Assembly (NCBI RefSeq): GCF_004000435.1
Contig: NZ_RBVZ01000001.1
Span: 124,001-188,000 of the forward strand
Source of the DNA: Alexandriicola marinus
GTDB taxonomy: Bacteria > Pseudomonadota > Alphaproteobacteria > Rhodobacterales > Rhodobacteraceae
Direction of reading: 5' to 3'
Length of the DNA stretch: 64,000 bases
Shown: piece after piece, positions 54,857 to 63,722 of the stretch
Numbering within the stretch: the stretch's first letter is position 1
Layout of the letters: each line of letters opens with the position of its first letter
The notes under the pieces: model-generated
Databases searched by the model: none
What the model saw: the letters and a program-made list of their open reading frames with translations, nothing else
What the model was told of the DNA's origin: nothing
Program-made: the position numbers and the translations under genes

Positions 54857-54955
54857 GTGACGGACCGCCCAAGCAAGGGGGGCGGCGGCGCATCGGCTTG
54901 ACCCGGCGCCGCCGACAAGGGAGTGTGCGCCGAACTCAGGCAAGGCAGGCATGAC

Positions 54956-56245
54956 ATGGCGCGCAAGACCCCGCCCCCCTTTGCGGCATTCGAATGGATG
55001 ATCGCGTGGCGCTATATCCGCGCGCGCCGCGCCGAAGGTGGCGTCAGCGTCATGACGTGGATCAGCCTGATCGGCATCACGCTGGCCGTCTTTGCCCTGA
55101 TCGCGACCCTGTCGGTGCGGGCCGGGTTCCGCGCGGAATTCGTCGATACCATTCTGGGTGCGAATGCGCATGTCACGGTCTACCAGCAGATCGAGGTTGA
55201 CGAATTCGGCCGCTCTTCCCGTGTGATCGAGGAGTACGGGCAGATGGCCGAACGCCTGTCATCGGTTCCCGGGGTGACCCATGCGGCCCCGCTGGTGCGC
55301 GGGCAGGTCATGGCGAACTTTCAGAATTCGAACGCGGGGGTTCAGGTTTACGGAATTTCGGCGGAGGATTTTGCACAAATCCCACGTGTGGCCGATCCCG
55401 AGACCTCGCAAGGCGATATCGCGCGGTTTGGCGACGGCATCGCCATAGGCTCGGGTGTCGCGCGGGAACTGGGGGTGGGTGTCGGCAATCGGATCCGCGT
55501 CATCTCGCCCAACGGGGTGCGCACGGCGCTGGGCACCTCGCCCCGAACCGGCGCCTACGAGATCACCTACATCTTCTCCGCCGGGCGCTATGACATCGAC
55601 GCGACCCGCATCTACATGCCGCTTGCCGAGGCGCAGACCTTCTTCAACAGGGATGGGGTCGTCGACCGGATCGAACTTATGGTCGAGGATCCCGACAAGG
55701 TAGAGGAGATCGTGCCGGCGATCCTCGGGGCTGGTGGCGACAGGGCGCTTGTCCTGACATGGCGCGACACGGCGGGCGCGTTCCTGCGGGCGCTGACGAT
55801 CGAGGACAACGTGATGTTCGTCATCATGTCGATCCTCGTGTTGATCGCGTCTCTCAATATCGTGTCGGGCCTGATCATGCTGGTGAAGAACAAGGGCCGC
55901 GATATCGGCATCCTGCGCACGATGGGGTTGAGCGAAGGTTCGATCCTGCGGGTCTTTTTCATCTGCGGCGCCGGGATCGGCACCATTGCCACAGTGCTTG
56001 GCGTGGCGCTGGGCTGTGCCTTCGCGATCTGGATCGATCCGATCTTTGCCCTCGTCAACTACATGTCCGGCGGCGGCGTCTGGGACCCGTCGATCCGTGG
56101 CATCTATCACCTTCCGGCAAAGCTGGAGCCGGGGGACGTGCTGTCTGCCGTCGTGCTGTCGCTGGGGCTCAGCTGGATCGTCACCATATTCCCCGCGCGC
56201 CGCGCGGCGCGGATGAACCCGGTCGAGGCGCTGCGTTATGAGTGA
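54956..56245 (+). CDS. lolE: Lipoprotein-releasing ABC permease LolC/LolE
   Basis: A 429-residue MacB-type permease: an N-terminal helix after [18 protein letters not shown], a large periplasmic domain (about 50-270), and three C-terminal helices including [20 protein letters not shown] and ending [17 protein letters not shown]. It extracts outer-membrane lipoproteins from the inner membrane with LolD. The single LolC/E-type subunit suggests a homodimeric LolF-like system. I start at ATG 54956 (MARKT); the stop overlaps lolD by 8 nt. Confidence 0.92.
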   Translation: MARKTPPPFAAFEWMIAWRYIRARRAEGGVSVMTWISLIGITLAVFALIATLSVRAGFRAEFVDTILGANAHVTVYQQIEVDEFGRSSRVIEEYGQMAERLSSVPGVTHAAPLVRGQVMANFQNSNAGVQVYGISAEDFAQIPRVADPETSQGDIARFGDGIAIGSGVARELGVGVGNRIRVISPNGVRTALGTSPRTGAYEITYIFSAGRYDIDATRIYMPLAEAQTFFNRDGVVDRIELMVEDPDKVEEIVPAILGAGGDRALVLTWRDTAGAFLRALTIEDNVMFVIMSILVLIASLNIVSGLIMLVKNKGRDIGILRTMGLSEGSILRVFFICGAGIGTIATVLGVALGCAFAIWIDPIFALVNYMSGGGVWDPSIRGIYHLPAKLEPGDVLSAVVLSLGLSWIVTIFPARRAARMNPVEALRYE

Positions 56246-56921
56246 GCCTGTTCTGGAACTCGACGCCCTGACCAAGGTCTACAACAAGGGCCGTCCGAAC
56301 GAGGTGACTGTCCTGCAGGGCGCAAGCGTGACCGTGGCCGAGGGCGAGGTTGTGGCCCTCGTCGCGCCGTCGGGCGCGGGGAAATCCACGCTTTTGCATA
56401 TCGCAGGGCTTCTGGATACGCCCGACGAGGGGCTGGTCCGGATCGCGGGCCGCGACATGACCCGCCTGTCCGATCGCAAGCGGACGGCCGCCCGACGCGA
56501 TGACGTGGGCTTCATCTACCAGTTCCATCACCTTCTGCCGGAGTTTTCGGCGCTGGAGAACATCGTCCTGCCGCAACGTGCCAACGGCGTCTCCGTGGCC
56601 GAGGCCGAGGCACGGGCGATGTCGCTCCTCGAGAATGTGGGCATCGGTGCGCGCGCGGCGCATCGCCCGGCCGAGCTGTCGGGGGGCGAACAGCAGCGGG
56701 TGGCATTCTGCCGGGCACTGGCCAACAGCCCGCGCCTTCTTTTGGCTGATGAGCCGACCGGAAACCTCGATCCCGGCACATCGGACCGGGTGTTCGGCGC
56801 CTTGATGGATCTTGTGCGCGGCACCGGTCTTGCCGCCCTGATAGCCACCCACAACCTCGAATTGGCGGGAAGGATGGACCGGGTGGTCCGTCTCGACGCG
56901 GGCCGCGTCGTCGGGACCTGA
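56238..56921 (+). CDS. lolD: Lipoprotein-releasing system ATP-binding protein LolD
   Basis: A 227-residue ABC ATPase. Walker A is APSGAGKST, the signature is [15 protein letters not shown], Walker [13 protein letters not shown], followed by [13 protein letters not shown]. The LolD-type MacB-family architecture fits the permease before it. ATG 56238 lies within the lolE 3' end. ATP hydrolysis drives lipoprotein transfer to LolA. Confidence 0.94.
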   Translation: MSEPVLELDALTKVYNKGRPNEVTVLQGASVTVAEGEVVALVAPSGAGKSTLLHIAGLLDTPDEGLVRIAGRDMTRLSDRKRTAARRDDVGFIYQFHHLLPEFSALENIVLPQRANGVSVAEAEARAMSLLENVGIGARAAHRPAELSGGEQQRVAFCRALANSPRLLLADEPTGNLDPGTSDRVFGALMDLVRGTGLAALIATHNLELAGRMDRVVRLDAGRVVGT

Positions 56922-57042
56922 GCGCCGCTTGCGCGTGATGCCGCGATCCTCACTCCCGGTGACAAGGGCGTGACCGGGGCAAAGGTGGCTTGGATCGCGC
57001 CGACAAGGCTTTAGGTTGGCCCGAAAGCAACGGGAGACATTC

Positions 57043-57684
57043 ATGCGCACCCTGCCGATACTCATTCTTTCCGCCACTCTTGCCGCCGGTCCGGCGGTTT
57101 CCGGAGCGGTGTCATTTTCCTCGGGCTGGAACGAACAGCGGCTGAGCCTGTTCCGGTCGAATGATTACCGCTTTGGCGAACAGCTGGGGATCGTTTCGGA
57201 CGGGGCTGTTTCACTTGCGTGGAAAAGGCTGCCACGTTCCGAATGGCAGGCCCGCTCTGCCTCCTGGAGCTGGCGCGTCGATCAATCGGTGCCGCCCACC
57301 GATCTGGGCCGAAAGGGCGGGGATGATCGCAACATCTCGCTATATTTCGTGTTTCTTCCCGAAGCCGAGGCCAACGCCCTCGAAGGGGCCAATATCCGTC
57401 AGCTGATGGGCAACGACAACGTCCGCATTCTGCAATATGTCTGGGGCGGCAATCACGGCCGGGGTCAGATCATCGGATCGCCCTATGCACCGGGGCAGGG
57501 GGTCACGGTCGCGCTCAGGCAGGCCGGCACCGGCGCCTTCAGCGAACAGGCGGATCTGGCGGCAGACTTTCGCCGGGCCTTCGGATCCGAACCGGGGTCT
57601 CTGGTGGGGCTTGCGGTCTCGGCGGACAGCGACGATACAGATACAGCGATCCGTGCGGCGATCGGCGGCCTGACCCTGCGCTGA
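57043..57684 (+). CDS. DUF3047-family secreted protein
   Basis: A 213-residue protein with a signal peptide (LPILILSATLAAGPAVSGA, cleavage before VSFSS). The mature part fits DUF3047: SWSWRVDQSVPPTDL, DRNISLYFVFLP and RILQYVWGGNHGRGQIIGS, and it is probably a beta-sandwich. Function unknown. The gene is isolated downstream of lolD by 121 bp; GGGAGA precedes ATG 57043. Confidence 0.8.
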   Translation: MRTLPILILSATLAAGPAVSGAVSFSSGWNEQRLSLFRSNDYRFGEQLGIVSDGAVSLAWKRLPRSEWQARSASWSWRVDQSVPPTDLGRKGGDDRNISLYFVFLPEAEANALEGANIRQLMGNDNVRILQYVWGGNHGRGQIIGSPYAPGQGVTVALRQAGTGAFSEQADLAADFRRAFGSEPGSLVGLAVSADSDDTDTAIRAAIGGLTLR

Positions 57685-57750
57685 CCCGGCCCGGATCGGA
57701 GTGCCTGCTCAAGCCGGGGCCAAGGGTCGCCCCCCGTGAAGGAGCGTTCC

Positions 57751-58140
57751 ATGCGTCTGATCTTGTTGCCGGTTCTGGCCCTTACAGCGGCCTGCACCAT
57801 TGACCAGGACATCTCCGGCCCGGTCTATTTCGCTGAGAATTGCGCGGCCTGTCATGGCCCCACCGGCGAAGGGGACGGACAATTGGCCGAATTCCTGAGC
57901 GTGCCGCCCTCCGATCTGACGATGCTGTCTGCCCGCAACGGCGGTGTCTTCCCACGCGACGCCGTCATGAGCGCGATCGACGGCTATGCGCGGGGCGCGC
58001 ATTTCGCGCCCGAGATGCCGGAATTCGGCGCCGGCGATCTGGGGGATACGATCATCGTCGAGGATGAAGACGGCATCGGAACCCCGATCCCCGAAGGCCT
58101 GGTCGCGCTGGCCGATTACCTCGAGACGATCCAGAAATAA
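57751..58140 (+). CDS. Small c-type cytochrome lipoprotein
   Basis: A 129-residue protein with a lipoprotein-like signal (LALTAAC, Cys15) and one heme c site CAACH near residue 35, plus a downstream Met in MPEFGAGDLG as axial ligand candidate. The motif PSDLTMLSARNGGVFPRDAV is shared with the cytochrome 0.9 kb downstream. It likely carries electrons in the periplasm. GAAGGAG precedes ATG 57751. Confidence 0.85.
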   Translation: MRLILLPVLALTAACTIDQDISGPVYFAENCAACHGPTGEGDGQLAEFLSVPPSDLTMLSARNGGVFPRDAVMSAIDGYARGAHFAPEMPEFGAGDLGDTIIVEDEDGIGTPIPEGLVALADYLETIQK

Positions 58141-58143
58141 CGC

Positions 58144-58833
58144 CTATTGCGGGCCGTCGCAGATCCCTTCGATCTGAACGCCCGCCCAGGGCAGGATCAC
58201 TTCGCGGGACAGCGGCTGTTCAAGGGGCGGAAGGTCGAACGCCTCTGACAGCATCGCATGAAGCCGCGCCGTGCGTTCGGCTTCGGGGGCCAGTGTCTTG
58301 CAGCAGATGTATTCCTCCATGATCGCGCCCTGCTGTTCATAGCCATAGGCGAGAAACGCGAATTCGCTTTCGGGATCGAACAGGTAAGGGTCCGGGCTGC
58401 CCACATGTTCAAAGACGGCGCGAACCGGGTGATACCCGGTCACGCTGCGCTGGCGCCATTGCCAGACATGCACCATTTCGTGCGCCAGCAGCATCGCGTC
58501 GGGCAGATACATGCGGTCGGGATATTCTGGCAGGAAATCGTCGAGGTAGAGCCTGTCCGAGAAATACACATCGTTGAAGACCGCCATGGCATGGGTCGTC
58601 ACCCGCGCTGTCTGCCTGCCCGAGGGCGGATAGAGCCGGGACTGGCAGGTCAGCCGGGGCGGCACCGGCACGGTGCGCGGCGCGGGGCTCTGCAGGCCGT
58701 CGTGGAGGCGCGCCCAGCCCGGATCGAAGGATTGCCCCTTCAGCGCCTGCATGAAGGCGGTCTCGTTATCGGTCAGTGGCCTGCCGCAGGCGGCAAGGAT
58801 CAACAACAGGATGAGGGCGGGGATCCATCTCAT
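58144..58833 (-). CDS. Lipoprotein with HExxH zinc-peptidase-like motif
   Basis: A 229-residue protein with a lipoprotein signal (LILAAC, Cys16). LLAHEMVHVWQWRQRS contains HEMVH, the zinc-binding HExxH signature of metallopeptidases; a possible downstream third ligand is in the EYIC region. Peptidase activity is not proven. It sits on the opposite strand between two cytochrome genes; its 3' end is 3 bp from the upstream cytochrome stop. Confidence 0.72.
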   Translation of the reverse strand: MRWIPALILLLILAACGRPLTDNETAFMQALKGQSFDPGWARLHDGLQSPAPRTVPVPPRLTCQSRLYPPSGRQTARVTTHAMAVFNDVYFSDRLYLDDFLPEYPDRMYLPDAMLLAHEMVHVWQWRQRSVTGYHPVRAVFEHVGSPDPYLFDPESEFAFLAYGYEQQGAIMEEYICCKTLAPEAERTARLHAMLSEAFDLPPLEQPLSREVILPWAGVQIEGICDGPQ

Positions 58834-58972
58834 GGCCCTGAGCCTAGCGACCTTCGTGGCGCGGGTGAACGGGGAATTGGGCGCCCGCGCGGGAACTTGA
58901 TCGGTATCAAGGCGCGGGCCCCCGAAATCTGGGAGCCTTCCTCATGGGGCGCCCGTCAGAAGGACATTGATC

Positions 58973-59377
58973 ATGCTTGTCAGAACATTTGCCGCGTCAC
59001 TCGCCGCGGCCGCATTCATCGCAGGCCCCGCCTGTGCACAGGACGCCGATACAGGGGCCGCGATATATTTGCAGCACTGCGCGACGTGCCATGGGCTCGA
59101 CGCGGATGGCAAGGGGCCGATGGCGCCTGCGCTTGTCCTGCAGCCGCCCGATCTGACGGCGCTGTCGGCGCGCAATGGCGGGCGGTTTCCCTATGCGCGC
59201 GTCATCGCCCGGATCGACGGGCGCGATCCGCTGGTGGCGCATGGCTCGCCCATGCCGGTCTATGGCGACTTCTTCGAAGGCGCCAATGCGACCATCAAGG
59301 ACGAGGTCGGCCACCCGATCCTGACAAGCGTTCCCGTCGTCGATCTCGTGGCCTATCTCGAAGGGCTGCAGGGGTGA
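58973..59377 (+). CDS. Small periplasmic c-type cytochrome
   Basis: A 134-residue protein with a signal peptide (LAAAAFIAGPACA) and one heme c site CATCH near residue 38. MPVYGDFFEG supplies a possible Met ligand. PDLTALSARNGGRFPYARV is nearly the same as in the cytochrome at 57751, so the two are paralogues. AAGGA precedes ATG 58973. The stop overlaps the next gene by 4 nt. Confidence 0.86.
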   Translation: MLVRTFAASLAAAAFIAGPACAQDADTGAAIYLQHCATCHGLDADGKGPMAPALVLQPPDLTALSARNGGRFPYARVIARIDGRDPLVAHGSPMPVYGDFFEGANATIKDEVGHPILTSVPVVDLVAYLEGLQG

Positions 59378-59568
59378 TCGGACAGACGACGCATCACGTC
59401 TCGCATTATTCGATCCTGTCCGATGCCAAGGCAGAGGCGCTGTCCCGCCTCGTCGAGACGGCGATCCATAACGGCTGGCAGCCGTGGGGTGCCATGTCGA
59501 CCACCGAGCAGGACGGCGCGCCGCTCTACGTGCAGGCGATGGTGAAATACGCCGACAGGTTCAGGTGA
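59374..59568 (+). CDS. DUF1737-domain small protein
   Basis: A 64-residue protein with the DUF1737 pattern: HYSILSDAKAEALSRLVETA, GWQPWGAMSTTE and LYVQAMVKY. These small proteins are of unknown function. The start is GTG 59374, overlapping the cytochrome stop, so translation is coupled. The gene ends 67 bp before the GST gene. Confidence 0.75.
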   Translation: MIGQTTHHVSHYSILSDAKAEALSRLVETAIHNGWQPWGAMSTTEQDGAPLYVQAMVKYADRFR

Positions 59569-59635
59569 CCCCGACCGGCACTGGCCAAGTCCCCCCGGGC
59601 CATGCATTCTGCCCCTGAACAGGGGGAGGACGGAC

Positions 59636-60289
59636 ATGCGCCTGCATGGATACTGGCGATCGAATGCAACCTACCGGGTGCGCGTGGCGCTGCTGCTCAA
59701 GGGGATCGAATTCGAGGAGGTGGAACATGACCTGCTGGAGGGTCACCAGTTCGCGCCCGATTTCCTCGAGGTGAACCCCAACGCCGCCGTGCCCGCGCTC
59801 GAGGTGGGCGGGCAGGTGCTGACCCAATCCTTCGCGATCCTCGATTATCTCGACACGCTGCCCGGTGGGCCGCGCCTGATCCCGGAAAACCCGCTGGACC
59901 GGGCCGAGGCGCTGGCGCTTGCCATGGGGACGATCGCCGATGCCCATCCGCTGATCGTGCCGCGCATCCGCAAGTATCTGGCGACCGAGCTGGGCGCGGA
60001 CGAGGCGCAGGTAAAGGCCTGGGCGCGGCACTGGCTGATCGAGGGGCAGAAGGCCTACGAGGCCCGGCTCGAACGCCGTCCGCCCGCGCCCTACACCTTC
60101 GGCGACACCCCCGGCCTCGCCGACATCGCCATCGCCAGCCACGTGGTCGCCGGCACCGCGTTCGAGGTGACGACGGAGGGCTTCCCCCACCTCAAGGCCC
60201 TGACCGACCGGCTGCTGGCCGTGCCGGAATTCGCCGAGGCGCATCCGTTCAGGCGGCGGGAGGTTGTCGGGGGGAATAAGTCGATTTAG
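59636..60289 (+). CDS. maiA: Maleylacetoacetate isomerase-like glutathione S-transferase
   Basis: A 217-residue zeta-class GST. The N-terminal thioredoxin-fold has RLHGYWRSNATYRVRVALLL, with the SNATYR-type catalytic loop of zeta enzymes (SSCSxR in others), and NPNAAVPALEVGGQ; the C-terminal helical domain ends FPHLKALTDRL. The role is isomerisation of maleylacetoacetate in tyrosine breakdown, or another GSH reaction. A 6-bp hairpin at 59612-59625 overlaps the strong GGGGGAGGA site. No hmgA/fahA genes are near, so the pathway is inferred. Confidence 0.8.
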   Translation: MRLHGYWRSNATYRVRVALLLKGIEFEEVEHDLLEGHQFAPDFLEVNPNAAVPALEVGGQVLTQSFAILDYLDTLPGGPRLIPENPLDRAEALALAMGTIADAHPLIVPRIRKYLATELGADEAQVKAWARHWLIEGQKAYEARLERRPPAPYTFGDTPGLADIAIASHVVAGTAFEVTTEGFPHLKALTDRLLAVPEFAEAHPFRRREVVGGNKSI

Positions 60290-60353
60290 CCCGAACTAGA
60301 GATCCGGGAATGGAGATTCAGTAGAGCTGTTTCTTCAATGGAGGTAACCTGCA

Positions 60354-61343
60354 TCACTTGAACGGTTCCCACGTGCTTTGATTGGATCGAGTAGAATGGA
60401 CAAAGTTAATCTTAGACTTCAACTCACTAAGATCACTTGGGTCAGCCTGCTTATGAATCATACGATGGCAAGTTGGACAGAGCACAAGAAAGTCATCGGG
60501 AATCCGATATCTTCTGCTTTCTCCCAATGCCAACTCATTGATTGGACGAGCATGATGAACGTCGACAGGAGATTGCGCCGGCTGCCCCTTATAGCTCAGG
60601 TGTTTCTTTGGATCCAAACCACAGCCTTCGCATGTTATTCCACGACTTTTCAGTACCTGGGATCTCACATTTGGGGCGCGTTCAATCCGTCGCGAAAGTA
60701 CGAATTTTCGGACTTCAATCACATCAGACGAACCTGCCTCTTCTTGCATTACGTCAGAGGGAGTGACTCCTCCGCGATCAACAAGTTCGGCATAGGCTGC
60801 TAGCATCATTTCAAAGTCTGATTCAAACTCATTAAGCTCTTTGGAGCCCGGAGCATAGCGTCTTCCGAACGCGTGTCCTGCCTCATATCCTTTTGGCAAA
60901 GATGCTTCGCTTGAAAGATCGATAGGATCGGTCTCAAAGCGACTGGCAAATTCGGGTACCCTGTCTGCAATATCTTTGGCTCGGCGAAGTAGAACCTTTT
61001 GACCACTTGATTCTCCGTATTCTTGATAAACTGCCGTAGTCCCCTGATTCATCGACAGGTAGATGTCTTGTGTCTGTGGATTAATGAGATAGACAACATA
61101 GAAGCCTTTGGTTGCCGTCGAAGTGACTATAGGGTCAAAAAAGCCTAGCCAGGGGATTGCAGCCCAGACTCCGGAGCCAACGCTAGCTTTCACCTTCAAG
61201 TCATAGGGAAGGAAGACAAGGCGCTTCTTTGCCTCTATTGCGATGTCATGCCTTACAAAGTTTCCAAAATCATTGTCCGCAAAGGGTTTTGCTCGCTGAA
61301 ACGTGTATTCGCGTGCAACCTTTGAAAGCATTTCGGAAAGCAC
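60354..61343 (-). CDS. McrB-N (DUF3578)/HNH endonuclease, putative modification-dependent restriction enzyme
   Basis: A 329-residue protein. Residues about 30-115 match the McrB N-terminal domain (AAIPWLGFFDPIVTSTATKG and YLINPQTQDIYLSMNQGTT), which binds modified cytosine. The C-terminus is a zinc-ribbon HNH nuclease: CEGC at 238-241, HH at 263-264 and CPTC at 289-292, then RMIH. The fusion suggests a type IV restriction enzyme. GC content is near 45%, well below its neighbours, so it was probably acquired by transfer. Start ATG 61343; ATG 61331 is an alternative. Confidence 0.82.
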   Translation of the reverse strand: MLSEMLSKVAREYTFQRAKPFADNDFGNFVRHDIAIEAKKRLVFLPYDLKVKASVGSGVWAAIPWLGFFDPIVTSTATKGFYVVYLINPQTQDIYLSMNQGTTAVYQEYGESSGQKVLLRRAKDIADRVPEFASRFETDPIDLSSEASLPKGYEAGHAFGRRYAPGSKELNEFESDFEMMLAAYAELVDRGGVTPSDVMQEEAGSSDVIEVRKFVLSRRIERAPNVRSQVLKSRGITCEGCGLDPKKHLSYKGQPAQSPVDVHHARPINELALGESRRYRIPDDFLVLCPTCHRMIHKQADPSDLSELKSKINFVHSTRSNQSTWEPFK

Positions 61344-61453
61344 TTCGATCTCCTCATCAGAAATCTAGGGACAATTGCACGATCATATTGGCATCCCATT
61401 CACTTCAAGAAAAGCTTCGAGCAATGGATGTAGGGCATAATCGTACTCTACTC

Positions 61454-61627
61454 TCACAACCCCAACGCCTCCCGCAGCCGCTCGTTCGCACGCGTCTGCC
61501 AACCCTTGCCGCCCTCTTTCAGCCGCTCCACCACGTCGCGATCCAGATACATCGTCACGCGCTGTTTCTTCTGATCCTCGGGCAGGGGCGGGCGGCCGGG
61601 TTTGACGAGGCGGGCAACCTCAAACAT
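61454..61627 (-). CDS. BrnA-like antitoxin remnant overlapping parE
   Basis: A 57-residue protein from ATG 61627 whose start overlaps the parE stop by 8 nt. It ends with the BrnA ribbon-helix-helix pattern (QRVTMYLDRDVVERLKEGGK then GWQTRANERLREALG). The N-terminal segment of full-length BrnA proteins is missing, and no BrnT-type toxin is next to it. It looks like an orphan or truncated antitoxin. An in-frame ATG at 61651 inside parE would add eight residues. Confidence 0.65.
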   Translation of the reverse strand: MFEVARLVKPGRPPLPEDQKKQRVTMYLDRDVVERLKEGGKGWQTRANERLREALGL

Positions 61628-63578
61628 CCAACTCTTCAACGAACCTCGCATTCTCCTGAATATACTGGAACCGCAGTTCGGGCTTCTTGCCCATGAGCCG
61701 TTCCACCAGATCCGCCGTTTCCCCCGGCATGTCGTCGCCGATGGTGACGCGGATGAGTTTGCGGGTGTCGGGGTTCATGGTGGTGTCTTTGAGGTCTTTC
61801 GCGTCCATCTCGCCCAGTCCCTTGAAGCGGCTGACGTCGATCTTGCCCTTGCCGCCGAGGCCCTTTTCGAACCACGCGTCGCGTTCCGCCTCATCGAGGC
61901 AATAGACCCGTTTCGCCCCCTGCGTCAGCCGGTAGAGCGGCGGGCAGGCGAGGTAGAGGTGGCCCTGATCGATCAGGGGCCGCATCTGGGTAAAGAAGAA
62001 CGTCATCAGAAGCGCCGCGATATGGGCGCCGTCGACATCGGCGTCGGTCATGATGATGATCTTTTCATAACGCAGGTCGTCGATGTTGAACCGCGTCCCC
62101 AGACCACAGCCCAGGGCCTGCGTGAGATCCGAGATCTCGGCATTGCTGCCCAGTTTCGACGAGGCCGCGCCCAGCACGTTGAGGATTTTGCCCCGTAGCG
62201 GCAGAAGCGCCTGCGTCTTGCGATCGCGCGCCATCTTGGCGCTGCCGCCCGCGGAATCGCCCTCGACGATGAAGAGTTCCGTCCCCTCGCGCGATGTGGC
62301 CGAACAATCGACCAGCTTGCCCGGCAGGCGGAGTTTCTTGGTGGCCGATTTCCGGGCGGTTTCCTTTTCCTGCTTGCGGCGCAGACGCTCTTCCGCGCGC
62401 AGGACGAGGAAATCGAGGATCGCGCCGGCGGATTTGGTGTCAGCCGCCAGCCAGTTGTCGAAATGATCGGCCACGGCCTGCTGAACCATCCGTTGCGCCT
62501 CGGCGGTGGCGAGGCGGTCCTTGGTCTGGCCCACGAATTCGGGCTCGCGGATGAAACAGCTGACGAGTGCGCAGCCTCCCGTCGCCAGATCGTCGCGGGT
62601 GATGTTGGCGGCCTTGCGGTTGCCCACCAGTTCGCCATATGCGCGGATGCCTTTGAGGATCGCGTTCCAGAAGCCGGTCTCGTGGGTGCCGCCCTCGGGC
62701 GTGGGCACGGTGTTGCAATAGGACTGGATGAACCCGTCGCGCGAGGGCGTCCAGTTGATCGCCCATTCGACCTTGCCGGGCTGGCCGAATTTCTCGTTGA
62801 AATCCACGGTTCCGGCAAAGGGCTTCTCGGAATAGGTGGAGGCGCTGCCCAACGTCTCGCCCAGGTAATCCGACAGGCCGCCGGGGAAATGGAACGTGGC
62901 CTCTGTCGGCGTTTCGCCGTCGTCGATCGCGGATTTCCAGCGGATCTCGACCCCCGAAAAGAGGTAAGCCTTGGAACGCACCATCTTGAGCAGGCGGGCG
63001 GGCTTGAACCGGTGGTGGCCGAAGATCTGTTCGTCGGGGTGGAACGTGGTGGTGGTGCCGCGCCGGTTGGGCGCCTGGCCCACCTTTTCGATCGGGCCCA
63101 GCGGGATGCCGCGCGAAAAGCGCTGCTCGTGCAGTTCCTTGTTGCGGGCGACCTGCACGACCATGGAATCCGACAGCGCATTGACGACCGAGGCACCCAC
63201 GCCATGCAGGCCGCCCGAGGTCTGGTAGGCCTTGCCCGAGAATTTGCCGCCTGCGTGAAGCGTACACAGGATCACCTCGAGCGCGGATTTCTCGGGGAAC
63301 TTGGGGTGCGGGTCGATCGGGATGCCGCGCCCGTTGTCGCGGATGGTGACCGCGTAATCGTCATGCAACTCGACCTCGATCCGCGAGGCATGGCCCGCCA
63401 CGGCCTCGTCCATCGAATTGTCGAGGACTTCGGCCACGAGGTGGTGCAGCGCGCGTTCATCGGTGCCGCCGATATACATCCCCGGCCGTTTCCGGACAGG
63501 TTCGAGACCTTCGAGAATCTCGATCGAGGAGGCATCGTAATCGGTGGGATCAGACCCGGTCAGAAGATCGTCGGCCAT
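61620..63578 (-). CDS. parE: DNA topoisomerase IV subunit B
   Basis: A 652-residue type IIA topoisomerase subunit that decatenates chromosomes with ParC. The ATPase part has RPGMYIGGTDERALHHL, the GHKL loop HGVGASVVNALS and QTSGG; the Toprim part has VEGDSAGGSAKMARDRK and MTDADVDGAHI. Length matches ParE rather than GyrB (no 165-residue insertion). ATG 63578 (MADDLLTG) is the family start; the frame continues open upstream to 63965 without family similarity. The stop overlaps the BrnA-like start. Confidence 0.95.
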   Translation of the reverse strand: MADDLLTGSDPTDYDASSIEILEGLEPVRKRPGMYIGGTDERALHHLVAEVLDNSMDEAVAGHASRIEVELHDDYAVTIRDNGRGIPIDPHPKFPEKSALEVILCTLHAGGKFSGKAYQTSGGLHGVGASVVNALSDSMVVQVARNKELHEQRFSRGIPLGPIEKVGQAPNRRGTTTTFHPDEQIFGHHRFKPARLLKMVRSKAYLFSGVEIRWKSAIDDGETPTEATFHFPGGLSDYLGETLGSASTYSEKPFAGTVDFNEKFGQPGKVEWAINWTPSRDGFIQSYCNTVPTPEGGTHETGFWNAILKGIRAYGELVGNRKAANITRDDLATGGCALVSCFIREPEFVGQTKDRLATAEAQRMVQQAVADHFDNWLAADTKSAGAILDFLVLRAEERLRRKQEKETARKSATKKLRLPGKLVDCSATSREGTELFIVEGDSAGGSAKMARDRKTQALLPLRGKILNVLGAASSKLGSNAEISDLTQALGCGLGTRFNIDDLRYEKIIIMTDADVDGAHIAALLMTFFFTQMRPLIDQGHLYLACPPLYRLTQGAKRVYCLDEAERDAWFEKGLGGKGKIDVSRFKGLGEMDAKDLKDTTMNPDTRKLIRVTIGDDMPGETADLVERLMGKKPELRFQYIQENARFVEELDV

Positions 63579-63722
63579 GGCTGCTGCTCTTTGTTGGTTG
63601 GCCGGTATTGTGGCCCAAGCGCCGGGGCGGGGCAATGTCTTGTGTGTCTTTGTCCACAGGGGAATCGGCTTGCCCGTGCCGGTCAGCGGCGTAGTTTGGG
63701 CCGCAACAAAGGAGGAAAGATC

